NCBI GenBank assembly: GCA_965222335.1
Contig: OZ244944.1
Span: 186,001 to 250,000 of the forward strand
Reading direction: 5' to 3'
DNA: 64,000 bases
Source: G965222335 sp965222335
GTDB lineage: Bacteria; Pseudomonadota; Gammaproteobacteria; Pseudomonadales; Halieaceae
Part shown: one piece after another, positions 15,594 through 24,631 of the stretch
How positions within the stretch are numbered: the stretch's first letter is position 1
Layout of the letters: the number at the start of each line of letters is the position of its first letter
Notes under the pieces: generated by a model
Databases searched by the model: none
Told to the model about the DNA's origin: nothing
Seen by the model: only the letters and a program-made list of their open reading frames with translations
Position numbers and translations under genes: made by a program

Positions 15594-16712
15594 GTGCCTG
15601 AGCTGAGTTCGGCCTGGGGCACCCTGCAACTGCTGCGCTATCCCAGGCGACGCCAGGAAGCGCTCCTGCCCTGGTGTGGCGCGGATATCCTGCTGCTGGA
15701 GCAGGTCGCACAGGGCCACCCCGAGACCGCCAATGCGCTGGTGGTCAACGACGAGCACGGCGTCCTGAGCACTGCCCTGCAGCCACAGGCCACCTGGACG
15801 GACTCGGCCCTGGCCGCGCGGGCGATGCAGGAGAACTGCGAGCGCAATGGCCGGCCGCCGCCGCAGCTTGTCTGGAGCACCCAGGCTCCGCCGGAGGCAA
15901 CGTCCCTGGTGGTGATGCGGATTCCCAAGCAGCTCGCTTACTTCCGCCACCAGCTGTCGCTGCTGGCCGGCAGACTGCCCCCCGGTACCCCGCTGCTGGC
16001 CGCAGGCATGGACAAGCACCTGTCACCCCACATCGCAGAGCTGATGGAACAGCACGTGGGGCCCACCACCCGGCATCGCGGCCAGCGCAAGGCGCGGGTG
16101 TTCAGCGCGGTGTTCGGCGGTCCCCGGGCGCCCGCGCCTGAGGTGCCCGGTTATCACTGCAGCGAGGCCGGCGGCACCCTGAGCGGCGGCGCCAACGTGT
16201 TTTCCAGCGATCGACTCGACCCTGGCAGCGCCCTGCTGCTGGATAACCTGGGGCGGCTGGCGCCGGTCGCGCGGGCCGCCGACCTGGCCTGCGGCAACGG
16301 CGTGATTGGGCTGGCCGCCCTGCGGGGGGGCGTCTGCGGGCACTGTGTGTTTGCCGATGAGTCCGCGATGGCGATCGCGGCGGTGCAACACAACGCCGAG
16401 GCGCTGGGGCGGGAGGCGACGGCGGTGACCGCGCTCCACGGTGACGGCCTGCTGGACTACCCGGGGCCACCGCTGGAACTGGTCCTGTGCAATCCCCCCT
16501 TCCACCAGCAGCACGCCGTGGATGATTTCGCCGGTCGCCGCCTGTTGCGCCAGGCGGCCCGGCACCTCGTGGAAACTGGCCAGCTCTGTGTGGTCGCGAA
16601 CCGACACCTGCCCTACCAGAACCTGCTGTCCCGGCGCTTCCAGCGGGTGGAAAAAATCGCCGCCGACCGCCGCTTCAGCCTGTGGCTGGCCAGCGGTCCC
16701 CTGCGCGCCTAG
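15594..16712 (+). CDS. rlmG: 23S rRNA (guanine-1835-N2)-methyltransferase
   Basis: A 372-residue RsmC/RlmG-type enzyme with a degenerate N-terminal methyltransferase-like domain and an active C-terminal one. The SAM motif is ARAADLACGNGVIGLAAL and the guanine-N2 catalytic motif is LCNPPFHQQH near residue 300. The length and the HQQH ending favour RlmG over RsmC. It starts with GTG 14 bp after mltD, without a strong ribosome site, so it may be read through from mltD. Its end overlaps the convergent sirtuin gene by four bases. Confidence 0.92.
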   Translation: MPELSSAWGTLQLLRYPRRRQEALLPWCGADILLLEQVAQGHPETANALVVNDEHGVLSTALQPQATWTDSALAARAMQENCERNGRPPPQLVWSTQAPPEATSLVVMRIPKQLAYFRHQLSLLAGRLPPGTPLLAAGMDKHLSPHIAELMEQHVGPTTRHRGQRKARVFSAVFGGPRAPAPEVPGYHCSEAGGTLSGGANVFSSDRLDPGSALLLDNLGRLAPVARAADLACGNGVIGLAALRGGVCGHCVFADESAMAIAAVQHNAEALGREATAVTALHGDGLLDYPGPPLELVLCNPPFHQQHAVDDFAGRRLLRQAARHLVETGQLCVVANRHLPYQNLLSRRFQRVEKIAADRRFSLWLASGPLRA

Positions 16713-17461
16713 TCCGCCAGCAGCTCCTCCACCAGCCGCGCCATTTCCCGGGTCGCGGGACCGGTGTAGTGATGATGAAACAGGCTCGCCACATCGCTGG
16801 CCTCGGCGTTGACTTCGACGGTCATCGCACCCGCGGCCAGGGCCAGCTGTACAAAGCCCGCCGCCGGGTAGACCGTGCCGGAAGTGCCCACCGCGATGAA
16901 CAGGCTGCAGCCGGACAGCCAGGCTTCAATCACGTCCATGGCGAAGGGCATCTCACCGAACCAGACAATGTCCGGCCGCAGCGCGCCGGCGTGATCGCAG
17001 GCGGGGCAGACGCTGCTGGCATCGAAGGCCAGCGCGGCCGCCATGCTGCGCTGACAGCGGGTGCAACGCATGGCGTGCAGTTCGCCATGCATATGGCAGA
17101 CCTGGGGGCTCCCGGCGCGCTCGTGCAGGTCATCCACGTTCTGGGTGACCAGGAATACCCGCTCGCCCAGGGCACGCTGCAGGCGCGCAATGGCCTCGTG
17201 TGCGGCATTGGGACGGGCATCGGCCAGCTGCGCGCGCCGGGCATTGTAGAAACGGTACACCAGGCCCGGGTCCCGGGCGAAGGCCTCCGGCGTGGCCACG
17301 GTCATGGGGTCGTGTTTCTCCCACAGGCCATCGGAGTCACGAAAGGTCGACAGCCCGGATTCCGCGGAGACACCGGCGCCCGTCAGTATGACAATCTGGT
17401 CGACGGGCCGTTGTTTGAAATACAGCATGAGCGCTTTGTCCAAGGTCGGGGAACAAGCCAT
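16709..17461 (-). CDS. Sirtuin NAD-dependent protein deacylase
   Basis: A 250-residue class III sirtuin. The NAD-binding GAGVSAESGLSTFRD, the TQNVDDLHERAG motif and the catalytic His in CHMHGEL are present, as is a four-cysteine zinc site (CTRC…CPAC). The substrate-pocket pattern is not diagnostic enough to say deacetylase or desuccinylase. The ATG at 17461 gives MACSPTLDKAL; a second ATG at 17428 (MLYFKQRPV) is equally close to the family start and neither has a strong ribosome site. It is divergent from the LLM oxidoreductase with a 58-bp shared promoter gap. Confidence 0.92.
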   Translation of the reverse strand: MACSPTLDKALMLYFKQRPVDQIVILTGAGVSAESGLSTFRDSDGLWEKHDPMTVATPEAFARDPGLVYRFYNARRAQLADARPNAAHEAIARLQRALGERVFLVTQNVDDLHERAGSPQVCHMHGELHAMRCTRCQRSMAAALAFDASSVCPACDHAGALRPDIVWFGEMPFAMDVIEAWLSGCSLFIAVGTSGTVYPAAGFVQLALAAGAMTVEVNAEASDVASLFHHHYTGPATREMARLVEELLAD

Positions 17462-17519
17462 TACAGTACCGGCTGCTGGACAAAAATAAAGGCACCTCGG
17501 AACAAAGCGGAGAGCTCTC

Positions 17520-18392
17520 GTGAAATTTGTATTATCGACCAGTTTCAGCACCGTGGCGCACCTGACGGCCATCGCCCCGGTGGCGGACGAGCACGGCTGG
17601 CACGCCATGTCGTTCTCCGATCACGTGGTGAACCCGGAGACCATCAACAACCCCTACCCCTACACGGAAGACGGCTCCCGTCGCTGGGAAGCCTTCACCG
17701 ACTGGCCCGACCCCTGGGTGACGATTGGCGCACTGGCAGCGATCACCACCCGGCTGCGCTTCACCAACAATATTTTCGTCCTGCCCATGCGCAATCCCTT
17801 CCTCGTCGCCAAGGCGATCAGCACCGCGGCGATCATCAGCAACAACCGCATCACCCCGGCCTTTGGTGTGGGCTGGTCCCAGGACGAGTTCGCCCTGCTG
17901 CAGCAGGAGTTCAAGACACGCGGCAAGCGCACGGACGAAATGCTGGAAATCATGCGCCTGCTGTGGAGCGGGGAAATGGTGGAGTACCACGGTCGCTACT
18001 ACGACTTCGAGCGCCTGGAAATGAACCCGGCGCCGACCGAGCGCATCCCGATCTGGATTGGCGGGATTTCGGAGCCGGCGATGCGCCGCGCCGCGCGTGC
18101 CGCCGACGGCTGGGTCACCGATTTGCAGCCCGCCGCCGAAATCATTGAAAGTATCGAGAAGATTCGGGGCTGGCGGCGGGAAGCCGGACTCGACACCGAC
18201 ACTTACGAGGTGATGGCCACGCCCTCTGACGTCTGGGACGTCGATGGCTACCGTCGCCTGGAGGACGCAGGGGTGACCCACATCCTCACCATGCCCTGGG
18301 CCTTCTACCACGGCGAGACCGAGGACCTGGCCCAGAAGCAGGACGGCGTCAGGCGTTTCGCCGACGATGTCATCAGCCGCTTCGATACCTAG
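17520..18392 (+). CDS. LLM-class flavin/F420-dependent oxidoreductase
   Basis: A 290-residue TIM-barrel protein of the luciferase-like monooxygenase superfamily. Typical segments are FSDHVVNPE, TTRLRFTNNIFVLPMRNPF, the GVGWSQDEF loop and IPIWIGGISEPAMRRAAR near residue 180. Members use FMN or coenzyme F420; the sequence does not tell which. The start is GTG (MKFVLSTSF) with GGAGAG upstream. It stands alone, divergent from the sirtuin and convergent with the AddA-like gene. The substrate is unknown; such enzymes are frequent in marine Halieaceae and mycobacteria. Confidence 0.88.
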   Translation: MKFVLSTSFSTVAHLTAIAPVADEHGWHAMSFSDHVVNPETINNPYPYTEDGSRRWEAFTDWPDPWVTIGALAAITTRLRFTNNIFVLPMRNPFLVAKAISTAAIISNNRITPAFGVGWSQDEFALLQQEFKTRGKRTDEMLEIMRLLWSGEMVEYHGRYYDFERLEMNPAPTERIPIWIGGISEPAMRRAARAADGWVTDLQPAAEIIESIEKIRGWRREAGLDTDTYEVMATPSDVWDVDGYRRLEDAGVTHILTMPWAFYHGETEDLAQKQDGVRRFADDVISRFDT

Positions 18393-18420
18393 GGCCGAAT
18401 TCATTCGGCCTCATCGACGC

Positions 18421-21400
18421 TTACCAGGTAACCTCGTGCAACCGCGCCAGCGCAGTAAAATACAGCGCGCAGCGCACCGGTTCGGGCCCCAGTTCGCACA
18501 GGGCATCCCGGTAGGCCGCGAGCTGCGGCCCGTAGCGCGCCGCCTCCTGGGCCAGGAATTCCGCCACCGGCTCACCGGCGCGAGGCTCGCTGGTCTTGTA
18601 GTCGATCACCCAGCGCTCGCCACTGTCGCGATCGACGAAACAGCGATCAATAATCACGTCCCGCGGCGTGCCCCGGCCGTCCACCCAGGTCAGGGGCAAT
18701 TCACAGTAAGCCTCGGTATGATCGGCGGCCAGTAACCAGCGACCTGCCTGCGCGTCGTCCAGGGTGCGCTGCACCGCCGCCTGCACCCGCGCCAGGGCGT
18801 CCTCCAGCACACTGCCCTGCAGGCCGGCGCTTTGCAGGGCCCACCGGCAGGCCTCCAGCAAGGCCTCCGTGAGCGTGTCGGGCAGGGTTGCTTGCTGCGC
18901 GAGTTGTTCCAGGGCCCAGTGCACGACGGAGCCGATCGTGCGCTCCAGCCGATTCTCCAGCGGTACGGGACGATTGTCCGCGGTGCCCGTGGGCTGCGCC
19001 TCGTCCCCTGGCGCTGGCGATGCCGCGGTATTCGCGCCCGGCAATTGCGCCAGTCGCCACAGGTTTCCGGGTAAATCCTCCTCCGGCCCTGCCGCCGGCG
19101 CTTCCGTCCCGGTGACCCTGGCCTGGGAGGCCACGGCGGGCCAGATACAGGCCAGCAGGCTGGCGGCCCCCGGTGGCCTGGGCTCCCCGCTCTTTTCGTC
19201 GATCCCCAGGGTGGCCGACAGGTTCAGGTAGCCAATCGCACGGGTGGCGCCCACGTACAGCAGGCGAGTATTTTCCAGGCGTGACTTGCGCTTGCGCTGG
19301 CGCGCCAGGTAGTTGTAGAGACCGGGGCTGTCGCTCTCGCTGTGATCGTCCGCAGCCAGCAGGAAACCGCTGTGGCCCGAGCCTGCCGTGTACTCGTCCC
19401 AGAGCAGCAGGGGACGACCGTCGCTGGCGCTGGCGCGTGCCAGGGCGGGTATGAATACGTGATCAAATTCCAGGCCCTTGGCCTTGTGCAGGGTCATCAC
19501 CGCGACCCGGGAAGCGGGATGCGCATTGCTCGCATACAGCCGCTCCAGCTGCGCCTCCAGCCAGCGCACGTCAAGGCCGCGACCGTCCAGGTCAGCCTGC
19601 TCCAACAGGCTGAAAAACTGCTCCGCGTCTGCGAGGGCCGCGCTGTCTGCCGCGGTCGCCGCGCCACCCAGACGCCACCACAGCTGTTCGGTCCAGGCGC
19701 GCAGAGAGGCACGGTCGCGCTGCTGCTCTGCCCACGCCATGCATGCATGCAGGTGGGCAAGGCGCCGGGCACCGTCTTCGCTGAGCCCGGCGCGGACTGA
19801 GTCGTCGGCGGCCAGGGCGAGAATGTCGACCTGGGAACCGCCGGCCCGGGAAACCGCCAGCAGATCGGCGAGTGTCAGGCCGCACCAGGGTGCGCGCAGG
19901 AGTGCCAGCCAGGCAACCCGGTCCGCGCGGTTGGCCAGGGCGCGGACCAGGGTAAACAGGTCCAGGACCACACTGGAACTGGACAGGCGGTCCATGTCCT
20001 GGGCGGTGAAGGGAATGCCGCGCTGGCGCAGGCCCTGCAGGAAAGGCTGCAGCTGCGGCCGGCTGCGCCCAAGCACCGCCACGGTGGTGCTGCTATCCGC
20101 CGCCAGCGCCGCGCTCACGCCTGCGCAGAGCCACTCGACCTCGGCCGCGGCAGCGCCCTCACCGGCAAATACTTCAAGGTTCACGGCGGGGTCCGGCGAT
20201 GCGGGTTTCACCGCCCTCGCCTCGCGAAAGCTGACCTCGCCGCGGCCGATATCGTCCCGCGGTGGAAACACCCGGGCAAAGCAATCATTGACCCAGGTGA
20301 CCACGCCCTCACGCGAACGGAAATTGGCCTGCAACTCGAGGTATTCCGGCAGCACGCCGTTAAAGCCGCTCTCGCGTGCACGCAGGAACAGGCCGACATT
20401 GGCGTCGCGAAACCCGTAAATAGACTGCATCCCGTCTCCCACGATGCAGTAGGTTCGCGGCACTTGCGGATTGGCGGCATTGTGCTCGGCCCAGCCGCGG
20501 GTCAGGCGCCTGACCAGCTCGAACTGGTTGATCGAGGTATCCTGGAATTCATCGACCAGGATGTGCTCGATACGGTAGTCCAGGCGCAGGGCGAGATCGG
20601 TGGGTGCATCGTCCTCGCCCAGGGCATCCAGGGCGGACTGTGCCACCTGGGTGTGGTCCACCACGCCGTGCCGCTGGAACACCACCAGCAGCTGCGCCGC
20701 CAGCATCGGTAACGCGTGGGACAGGCTCAGCACCAGGCGCCAGCTCGCGGAGTCGGTCAGCATGGCGGGCAGCAGCGCCACGTCCAGCAGGGCCTCGCGC
20801 AGCGAGGTCTGTGGCGCCAGGGTCTCGAGCAGGTCCTGCATCCGCTGCTTCATGGCCCTGTTGCGCGCCGCCTCCGGCCCCTTGTCGGGCGGAAACCCCT
20901 CGCGCGCGGTGACCCGCTTGCGCCAGTCGCCGCCGCGGGTCAGCAGGAATTCCCGCAGCCGCTGCCAGTAGGCAGGGTCTTCTGGCTCAAGGGTGTCCCC
21001 CGCCGCCGCGCCATCTCCCGCCAGCTGGCGCGCGGCAAAATCCTGCAGCTCCTCCAGTTCACCCAGATAGGGCCCGAGGTCTTCGGCCAGACCCGCCAGA
21101 ACATCGTCCACCAGGGCCGCCACTGTACTGCGCAGGCGCTGTTCCGAGGCTTCCGGGGTACGGTGCATGCCGAGCAGGGTCAGCCACTGGTCCCGGCGCG
21201 CCAGCAGGCCCTGCAGGAGTTCCGCCAGGCGATCCCAGTGGTTGTCGAAATGCAGCATCAATACGCGTAGATCCGCGGCGACCGGATGCTCGCTGTCGGC
21301 CAGGGCAAACAGCTCCGCCACCGCCTCGGCATACAGCGGTGTCGCATCGTCGACCGGGCTGGCCTGGGCACCAAAGGTACTCAGCACCGGCATCTGTCGG

Positions 21401-21777
21401 GTCAGCGTGCTGCAGAACCCGTCAATCGTGCGTATGTTGAGGCGCGATACGCTCTGTGGAATCTGCCAGTCCCGCTGCGCATTGACCGCCAGCACCGCGC
21501 TTGCCAGATCCCGGGTGCGCTGCTCGTGCGGGCTGTCGCAGGGGACCCCGGCGGTGGCCGCCTGCAGGGCCTCGATCACCCGCTCGCGCATCTCCGCGGC
21601 GGCCTTGCGGGTAAAGGTGATCGCCAGCACCTGCTCCGGGCGCTCCACCCTGGCGAGCAGACCGAGGTAGCGCTGGATCAAAAGTTCGGTCTTGCCGGAG
21701 CCGGCGGGCGCGCTGATCACAAAACTGGCGTCGGGCGCCAGGGCGCGCTCACGCTGTGGCGCATCAATCACCGTCAT
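18421..21777 (-). CDS. AddA/RecB-like UvrD-family helicase-nuclease
   Basis: An 1118-residue superfamily 1A helicase joined to a PD-(D/E)XK nuclease, resembling AddA and RecB. Walker A APAGSGKT is at 23–30, followed by AITFTRKAAAEMRERV, the DEFQDTS box of motif II, and motif VI RLLYVGATRA. The nuclease motif VIIDRCFV…WVIDYKTSEP is near residue 1057. It processes double-strand ends for recombination in its relatives. I chose MTVIDAPQRE, which overlaps the end of the AddB-like gene by 14 bases. Specific subfamily: the partner of the protein family annotated as probable DNA repair protein. Whether RecBCD is also present cannot be seen here. Confidence 0.92.
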   Translation of the reverse strand: MTVIDAPQRERALAPDASFVISAPAGSGKTELLIQRYLGLLARVERPEQVLAITFTRKAAAEMRERVIEALQAATAGVPCDSPHEQRTRDLASAVLAVNAQRDWQIPQSVSRLNIRTIDGFCSTLTRQMPVLSTFGAQASPVDDATPLYAEAVAELFALADSEHPVAADLRVLMLHFDNHWDRLAELLQGLLARRDQWLTLLGMHRTPEASEQRLRSTVAALVDDVLAGLAEDLGPYLGELEELQDFAARQLAGDGAAAGDTLEPEDPAYWQRLREFLLTRGGDWRKRVTAREGFPPDKGPEAARNRAMKQRMQDLLETLAPQTSLREALLDVALLPAMLTDSASWRLVLSLSHALPMLAAQLLVVFQRHGVVDHTQVAQSALDALGEDDAPTDLALRLDYRIEHILVDEFQDTSINQFELVRRLTRGWAEHNAANPQVPRTYCIVGDGMQSIYGFRDANVGLFLRARESGFNGVLPEYLELQANFRSREGVVTWVNDCFARVFPPRDDIGRGEVSFREARAVKPASPDPAVNLEVFAGEGAAAAEVEWLCAGVSAALAADSSTTVAVLGRSRPQLQPFLQGLRQRGIPFTAQDMDRLSSSSVVLDLFTLVRALANRADRVAWLALLRAPWCGLTLADLLAVSRAGGSQVDILALAADDSVRAGLSEDGARRLAHLHACMAWAEQQRDRASLRAWTEQLWWRLGGAATAADSAALADAEQFFSLLEQADLDGRGLDVRWLEAQLERLYASNAHPASRVAVMTLHKAKGLEFDHVFIPALARASASDGRPLLLWDEYTAGSGHSGFLLAADDHSESDSPGLYNYLARQRKRKSRLENTRLLYVGATRAIGYLNLSATLGIDEKSGEPRPPGAASLLACIWPAVASQARVTGTEAPAAGPEEDLPGNLWRLAQLPGANTAASPAPGDEAQPTGTADNRPVPLENRLERTIGSVVHWALEQLAQQATLPDTLTEALLEACRWALQSAGLQGSVLEDALARVQAAVQRTLDDAQAGRWLLAADHTEAYCELPLTWVDGRGTPRDVIIDRCFVDRDSGERWVIDYKTSEPRAGEPVAEFLAQEAARYGPQLAAYRDALCELGPEPVRCALYFTALARLHEVTW

Positions 21778-24493
21778 CGCCAGCCTCCACTGCGCCAGCG
21801 GCGAGACCTGCAGCCGGCGCCCCCTGCACTTCAATCCGGCACAGTGCCTGCAGGCCGCAGTAGGTGCAGCTGCTGGCCGTCAGCGGATCGACCCGCGCCT
21901 CCCCGGTGAGGAATTCCGCGGCCAGGCGCTGCAGGCTTTCGCCCCAGTGCCGCAACAGCGCTTCCCAGCTATCGGCGTCAATCCTGCCGCGCACGGCGCG
22001 GGCAATATCCTCCGCCACACCGGGTGCCACCGGGCGCGCGCCGAGGCCGACATAGGCGCACTGGCGCGCGCGGACCGAGGCAAAGGCAACGGCGGCAATC
22101 TCCCCCTCGGCGGCCAGGCTGTAGAGCGGCAACTGCGGCCGCGGGGGGCGCTCCCCCAGCCAGTCGGACACGTTGGCAGCGCCGGACTTGTAGTCGATCA
22201 GGACCAGGGAACCGTCGGGCAACTCATCGATGCGATCCATGCGCAGCTCCAGCTGCAGCGCACCCAGCTGCAGCGCGTGGCGACTTTCACGCGCGCGGAC
22301 CCGGAAGTCCCCGCGCTGCGCCTCCACCGCCAGCCACTCGGCGAGCAGGTTGCGCAGATGGGCGGCTTCCTGCTCGCACCAGGCGGCACCTGCCTGCAAC
22401 CGCCGCGCCGCCGGCATCGCCGCCAGGGCCGCCGCGACCGCGTTGGTAACGACCTGCTCCCGGCCCGCGGTATCGAGGGCCGCCAGGTTCGCGGCGCCCC
22501 CCAGTTCACCCCAGAGGGCATAGAGCGCGTCGTGCAAAAGCTGGCCGCGGGCGGCGGCGTCCGGTGCCAGCCCGGGTTCCGCCAGCGGCTGCGCGCGCAG
22601 GCGCCGCCGGGCAAAGGCCCGGAACGGGCAATGGGACTGATCCTCCAGCAGCCCGCTGCCGCCGCCGACCCCCGCCAGCTCGGCGGCATCCGGGGCCGGC
22701 GCGCGGGTATCGGGCACTCGCTCCAGCAGCAGGGTTTCCTGCTGCTCGCGCCAGTGGTGGTCAATCAACGCCGGGGGATCCAATGGCGTCGGCGTAAACG
22801 CCTGCAGCAGCGCACTGGGAAGCTCCGGCGTACCATCGCGCTCGCGCGCATAGCTGGCGTACAGCACGCCGGCAGCACGCTGGTACTGGGCCAGCAGTCC
22901 GCGCGCGAAGCGCCACTCGTGCTCGGCGCTGGCGTGGGGCATATCGGACTCCCGCTGCAGGTAGGCGGGTAGCAAGGGATTGGGTCGCGGCGCGGCGGGC
23001 CAGTCGCTGGCCTGCATGCGGCACAGCCAGAGATAGTCAAACTGCAGGCCCGCCGCCTCCAGTGGCCCCAGTACCTGGATCCGCGCGTCCGCGGTCTGCG
23101 GCTGGAACATGCTGTCGGCGCAGGCGCGCTGCAGCAGGCTGACGGCCTCCCCCAGGCTCTGGGAGCCACAGACCGCATCGTAGCCGGCCAGCTCATCCAG
23201 CAGGTGGTAGAGGTGCTCTACCTGCTGGTACTCGAGGGAGTCCAGCGCGCCCGCAGGCCAACCCCACTCGGACCAGAGCGTGCGGAAGCGCTGCATCCAC
23301 GTGGATGGCAGGGCTGGCTCCCGCCACTGCCGCTGCTGCGCCAGGTCCTGCAGTCGGCTGGCCATGACCAGGGGAGGCTCCCCGTCCCCACCCTGCAGTC
23401 GCTGGGCCAGGTTACGCAAGCCCGCGAGGGGCACGCTGTCCCGGCCCAGCTCATGCAGGGCCGCGGTCCAGCGCAGTGCCTGCGGCGTGTGACGGTCCGG
23501 GAGGTCAATAAAGCGTGAGCGCAGCAGGGCGAGCACGGTTGCCAGCGCCACCGGGCTGTGCAGCAACTGCAACAGGGCAAGCGCATCGCGCACCACCGGT
23601 GTCTCCGCCAGCGGCCAGCCGGTGGAGAAGTTGACCGGCAAACTGGTGTACTCGCTCCCCAGGCAGTCGAACTCGCGGCGCAGCCGGTATTCCAGTTGCG
23701 CCCGGTCGCCGCGCATATCTGCCAGGACAATGCCGATGACCGCGTCAGGTTCGTCCCGGTATACCCGGTGCGCCCATTGCGCGACTGCTGCCAGCTCTTC
23801 CTGGCCGGTGTTGCAGGCCACCGCCCGCAGTTCCGCCCTTTCCGGCCCTGGCGGTACAGTCTCCACGGTGGCACACACCCGCGCCAGGGTGCTGCGCAAG
23901 AGTGGCGGCAGGTCAGTGAATTCGACCAGCGCGACCTCGCGGGGGTTCGGGGGGGGCGGCGCCTCGGCGAGCAATTGCAGGACATCCGCGGCGGTGGCAA
24001 AGCCCCCGGCCGCCAGGCGCTCTGCGAATGCCTCGCTCCAGCGCAGAAAAGCGCTGCAATCGGCATCCAGTTCCAGGGCCTGGCGCAGCACCGGGTCCTT
24101 CGGGCTGAACCCGAAGCGCAGCAGATTGTCCCGCGCCTGCTGCGCCAGAGCGGCCGCGGCATCCACCTGCAGGAGCTGGTAATTGCCGCGCTCCTGGTCC
24201 GCGCGAATGACCTGCTGCCAGAGGCTGCGGGCCTGGCCCGGACTCAGCAGGACCCGGCGCAGGGCCGGCTCATCCACACAGCGGCGTTGCCACGCTTCGA
24301 GCAGCCAGTGCTCGGCCGAGGCCACCGCGAGGGGTGTCCACACCCGGTCGCCGGCGGCCGCGCGCTGGCGGTCCCACTCAGCCTTTATCCGGCGGGCCAG
24401 GCGCAGGTTGGGGGTCAGCAACAGCTGTCCGGCGGCCACCCGGGGCGCCAGGGGACCCACATCGTAAAGCGGGTGCTGTGAAAGCTGCGGCAA
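21764..24493 (-). CDS. AddB-like nuclease, probable DNA repair protein
   Basis: A 909-residue protein of the AddB-related family usually called probable DNA repair protein. The N-terminus is a degenerate helicase; the C-terminus has a PD-(D/E)XK nuclease (LVLIDYKSGAANVSDW). Four cysteines typical of an AddB iron-sulfur staple are visible: one in HCPFRAF near 618 and three in CTYCGLQALC near 882–891. It starts with TTG (MPQLSQHPLY), with GAGGG 8 bases upstream. It is the first gene of the pair and overlaps the AddA-like gene. It is divergent from aroG. Confidence 0.9.
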   Translation of the reverse strand: MPQLSQHPLYDVGPLAPRVAAGQLLLTPNLRLARRIKAEWDRQRAAAGDRVWTPLAVASAEHWLLEAWQRRCVDEPALRRVLLSPGQARSLWQQVIRADQERGNYQLLQVDAAAALAQQARDNLLRFGFSPKDPVLRQALELDADCSAFLRWSEAFAERLAAGGFATAADVLQLLAEAPPPPNPREVALVEFTDLPPLLRSTLARVCATVETVPPGPERAELRAVACNTGQEELAAVAQWAHRVYRDEPDAVIGIVLADMRGDRAQLEYRLRREFDCLGSEYTSLPVNFSTGWPLAETPVVRDALALLQLLHSPVALATVLALLRSRFIDLPDRHTPQALRWTAALHELGRDSVPLAGLRNLAQRLQGGDGEPPLVMASRLQDLAQQRQWREPALPSTWMQRFRTLWSEWGWPAGALDSLEYQQVEHLYHLLDELAGYDAVCGSQSLGEAVSLLQRACADSMFQPQTADARIQVLGPLEAAGLQFDYLWLCRMQASDWPAAPRPNPLLPAYLQRESDMPHASAEHEWRFARGLLAQYQRAAGVLYASYARERDGTPELPSALLQAFTPTPLDPPALIDHHWREQQETLLLERVPDTRAPAPDAAELAGVGGGSGLLEDQSHCPFRAFARRRLRAQPLAEPGLAPDAAARGQLLHDALYALWGELGGAANLAALDTAGREQVVTNAVAAALAAMPAARRLQAGAAWCEQEAAHLRNLLAEWLAVEAQRGDFRVRARESRHALQLGALQLELRMDRIDELPDGSLVLIDYKSGAANVSDWLGERPPRPQLPLYSLAAEGEIAAVAFASVRARQCAYVGLGARPVAPGVAEDIARAVRGRIDADSWEALLRHWGESLQRLAAEFLTGEARVDPLTASSCTYCGLQALCRIEVQGAPAAGLAAGAVEAGDDGD

Positions 24494-24553
24494 AGCTCGA
24501 CCCTCGCTGCCTCAGTCGCCTGCGGGGTGTCCTATTAAAAGGCCTGGCCCTGC

Positions 24554-24561
24554 TATAGAAT
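24554..24561 (+). promoter_or_regulatory. Candidate -10 element for aroG
   Basis: TATAGAAT is a close match to a sigma-70 -10 box 70 bases upstream of aroG, in the 138-bp gap to the divergent AddB-like gene. No good -35 is seen at the usual distance, so the promoter may be activator-dependent or weak. The leader contains a 16-codon ORF, 24582–24632, whose TAA overlaps the aroG ATG. Confidence 0.45.
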
Positions 24562-24631
24562 GTCGCGCCGCCATCAATCGCATGGTGTACGACACGCGAC
24601 GCGAGGACGTCACTCTAGCAGGTAAGCCGTA

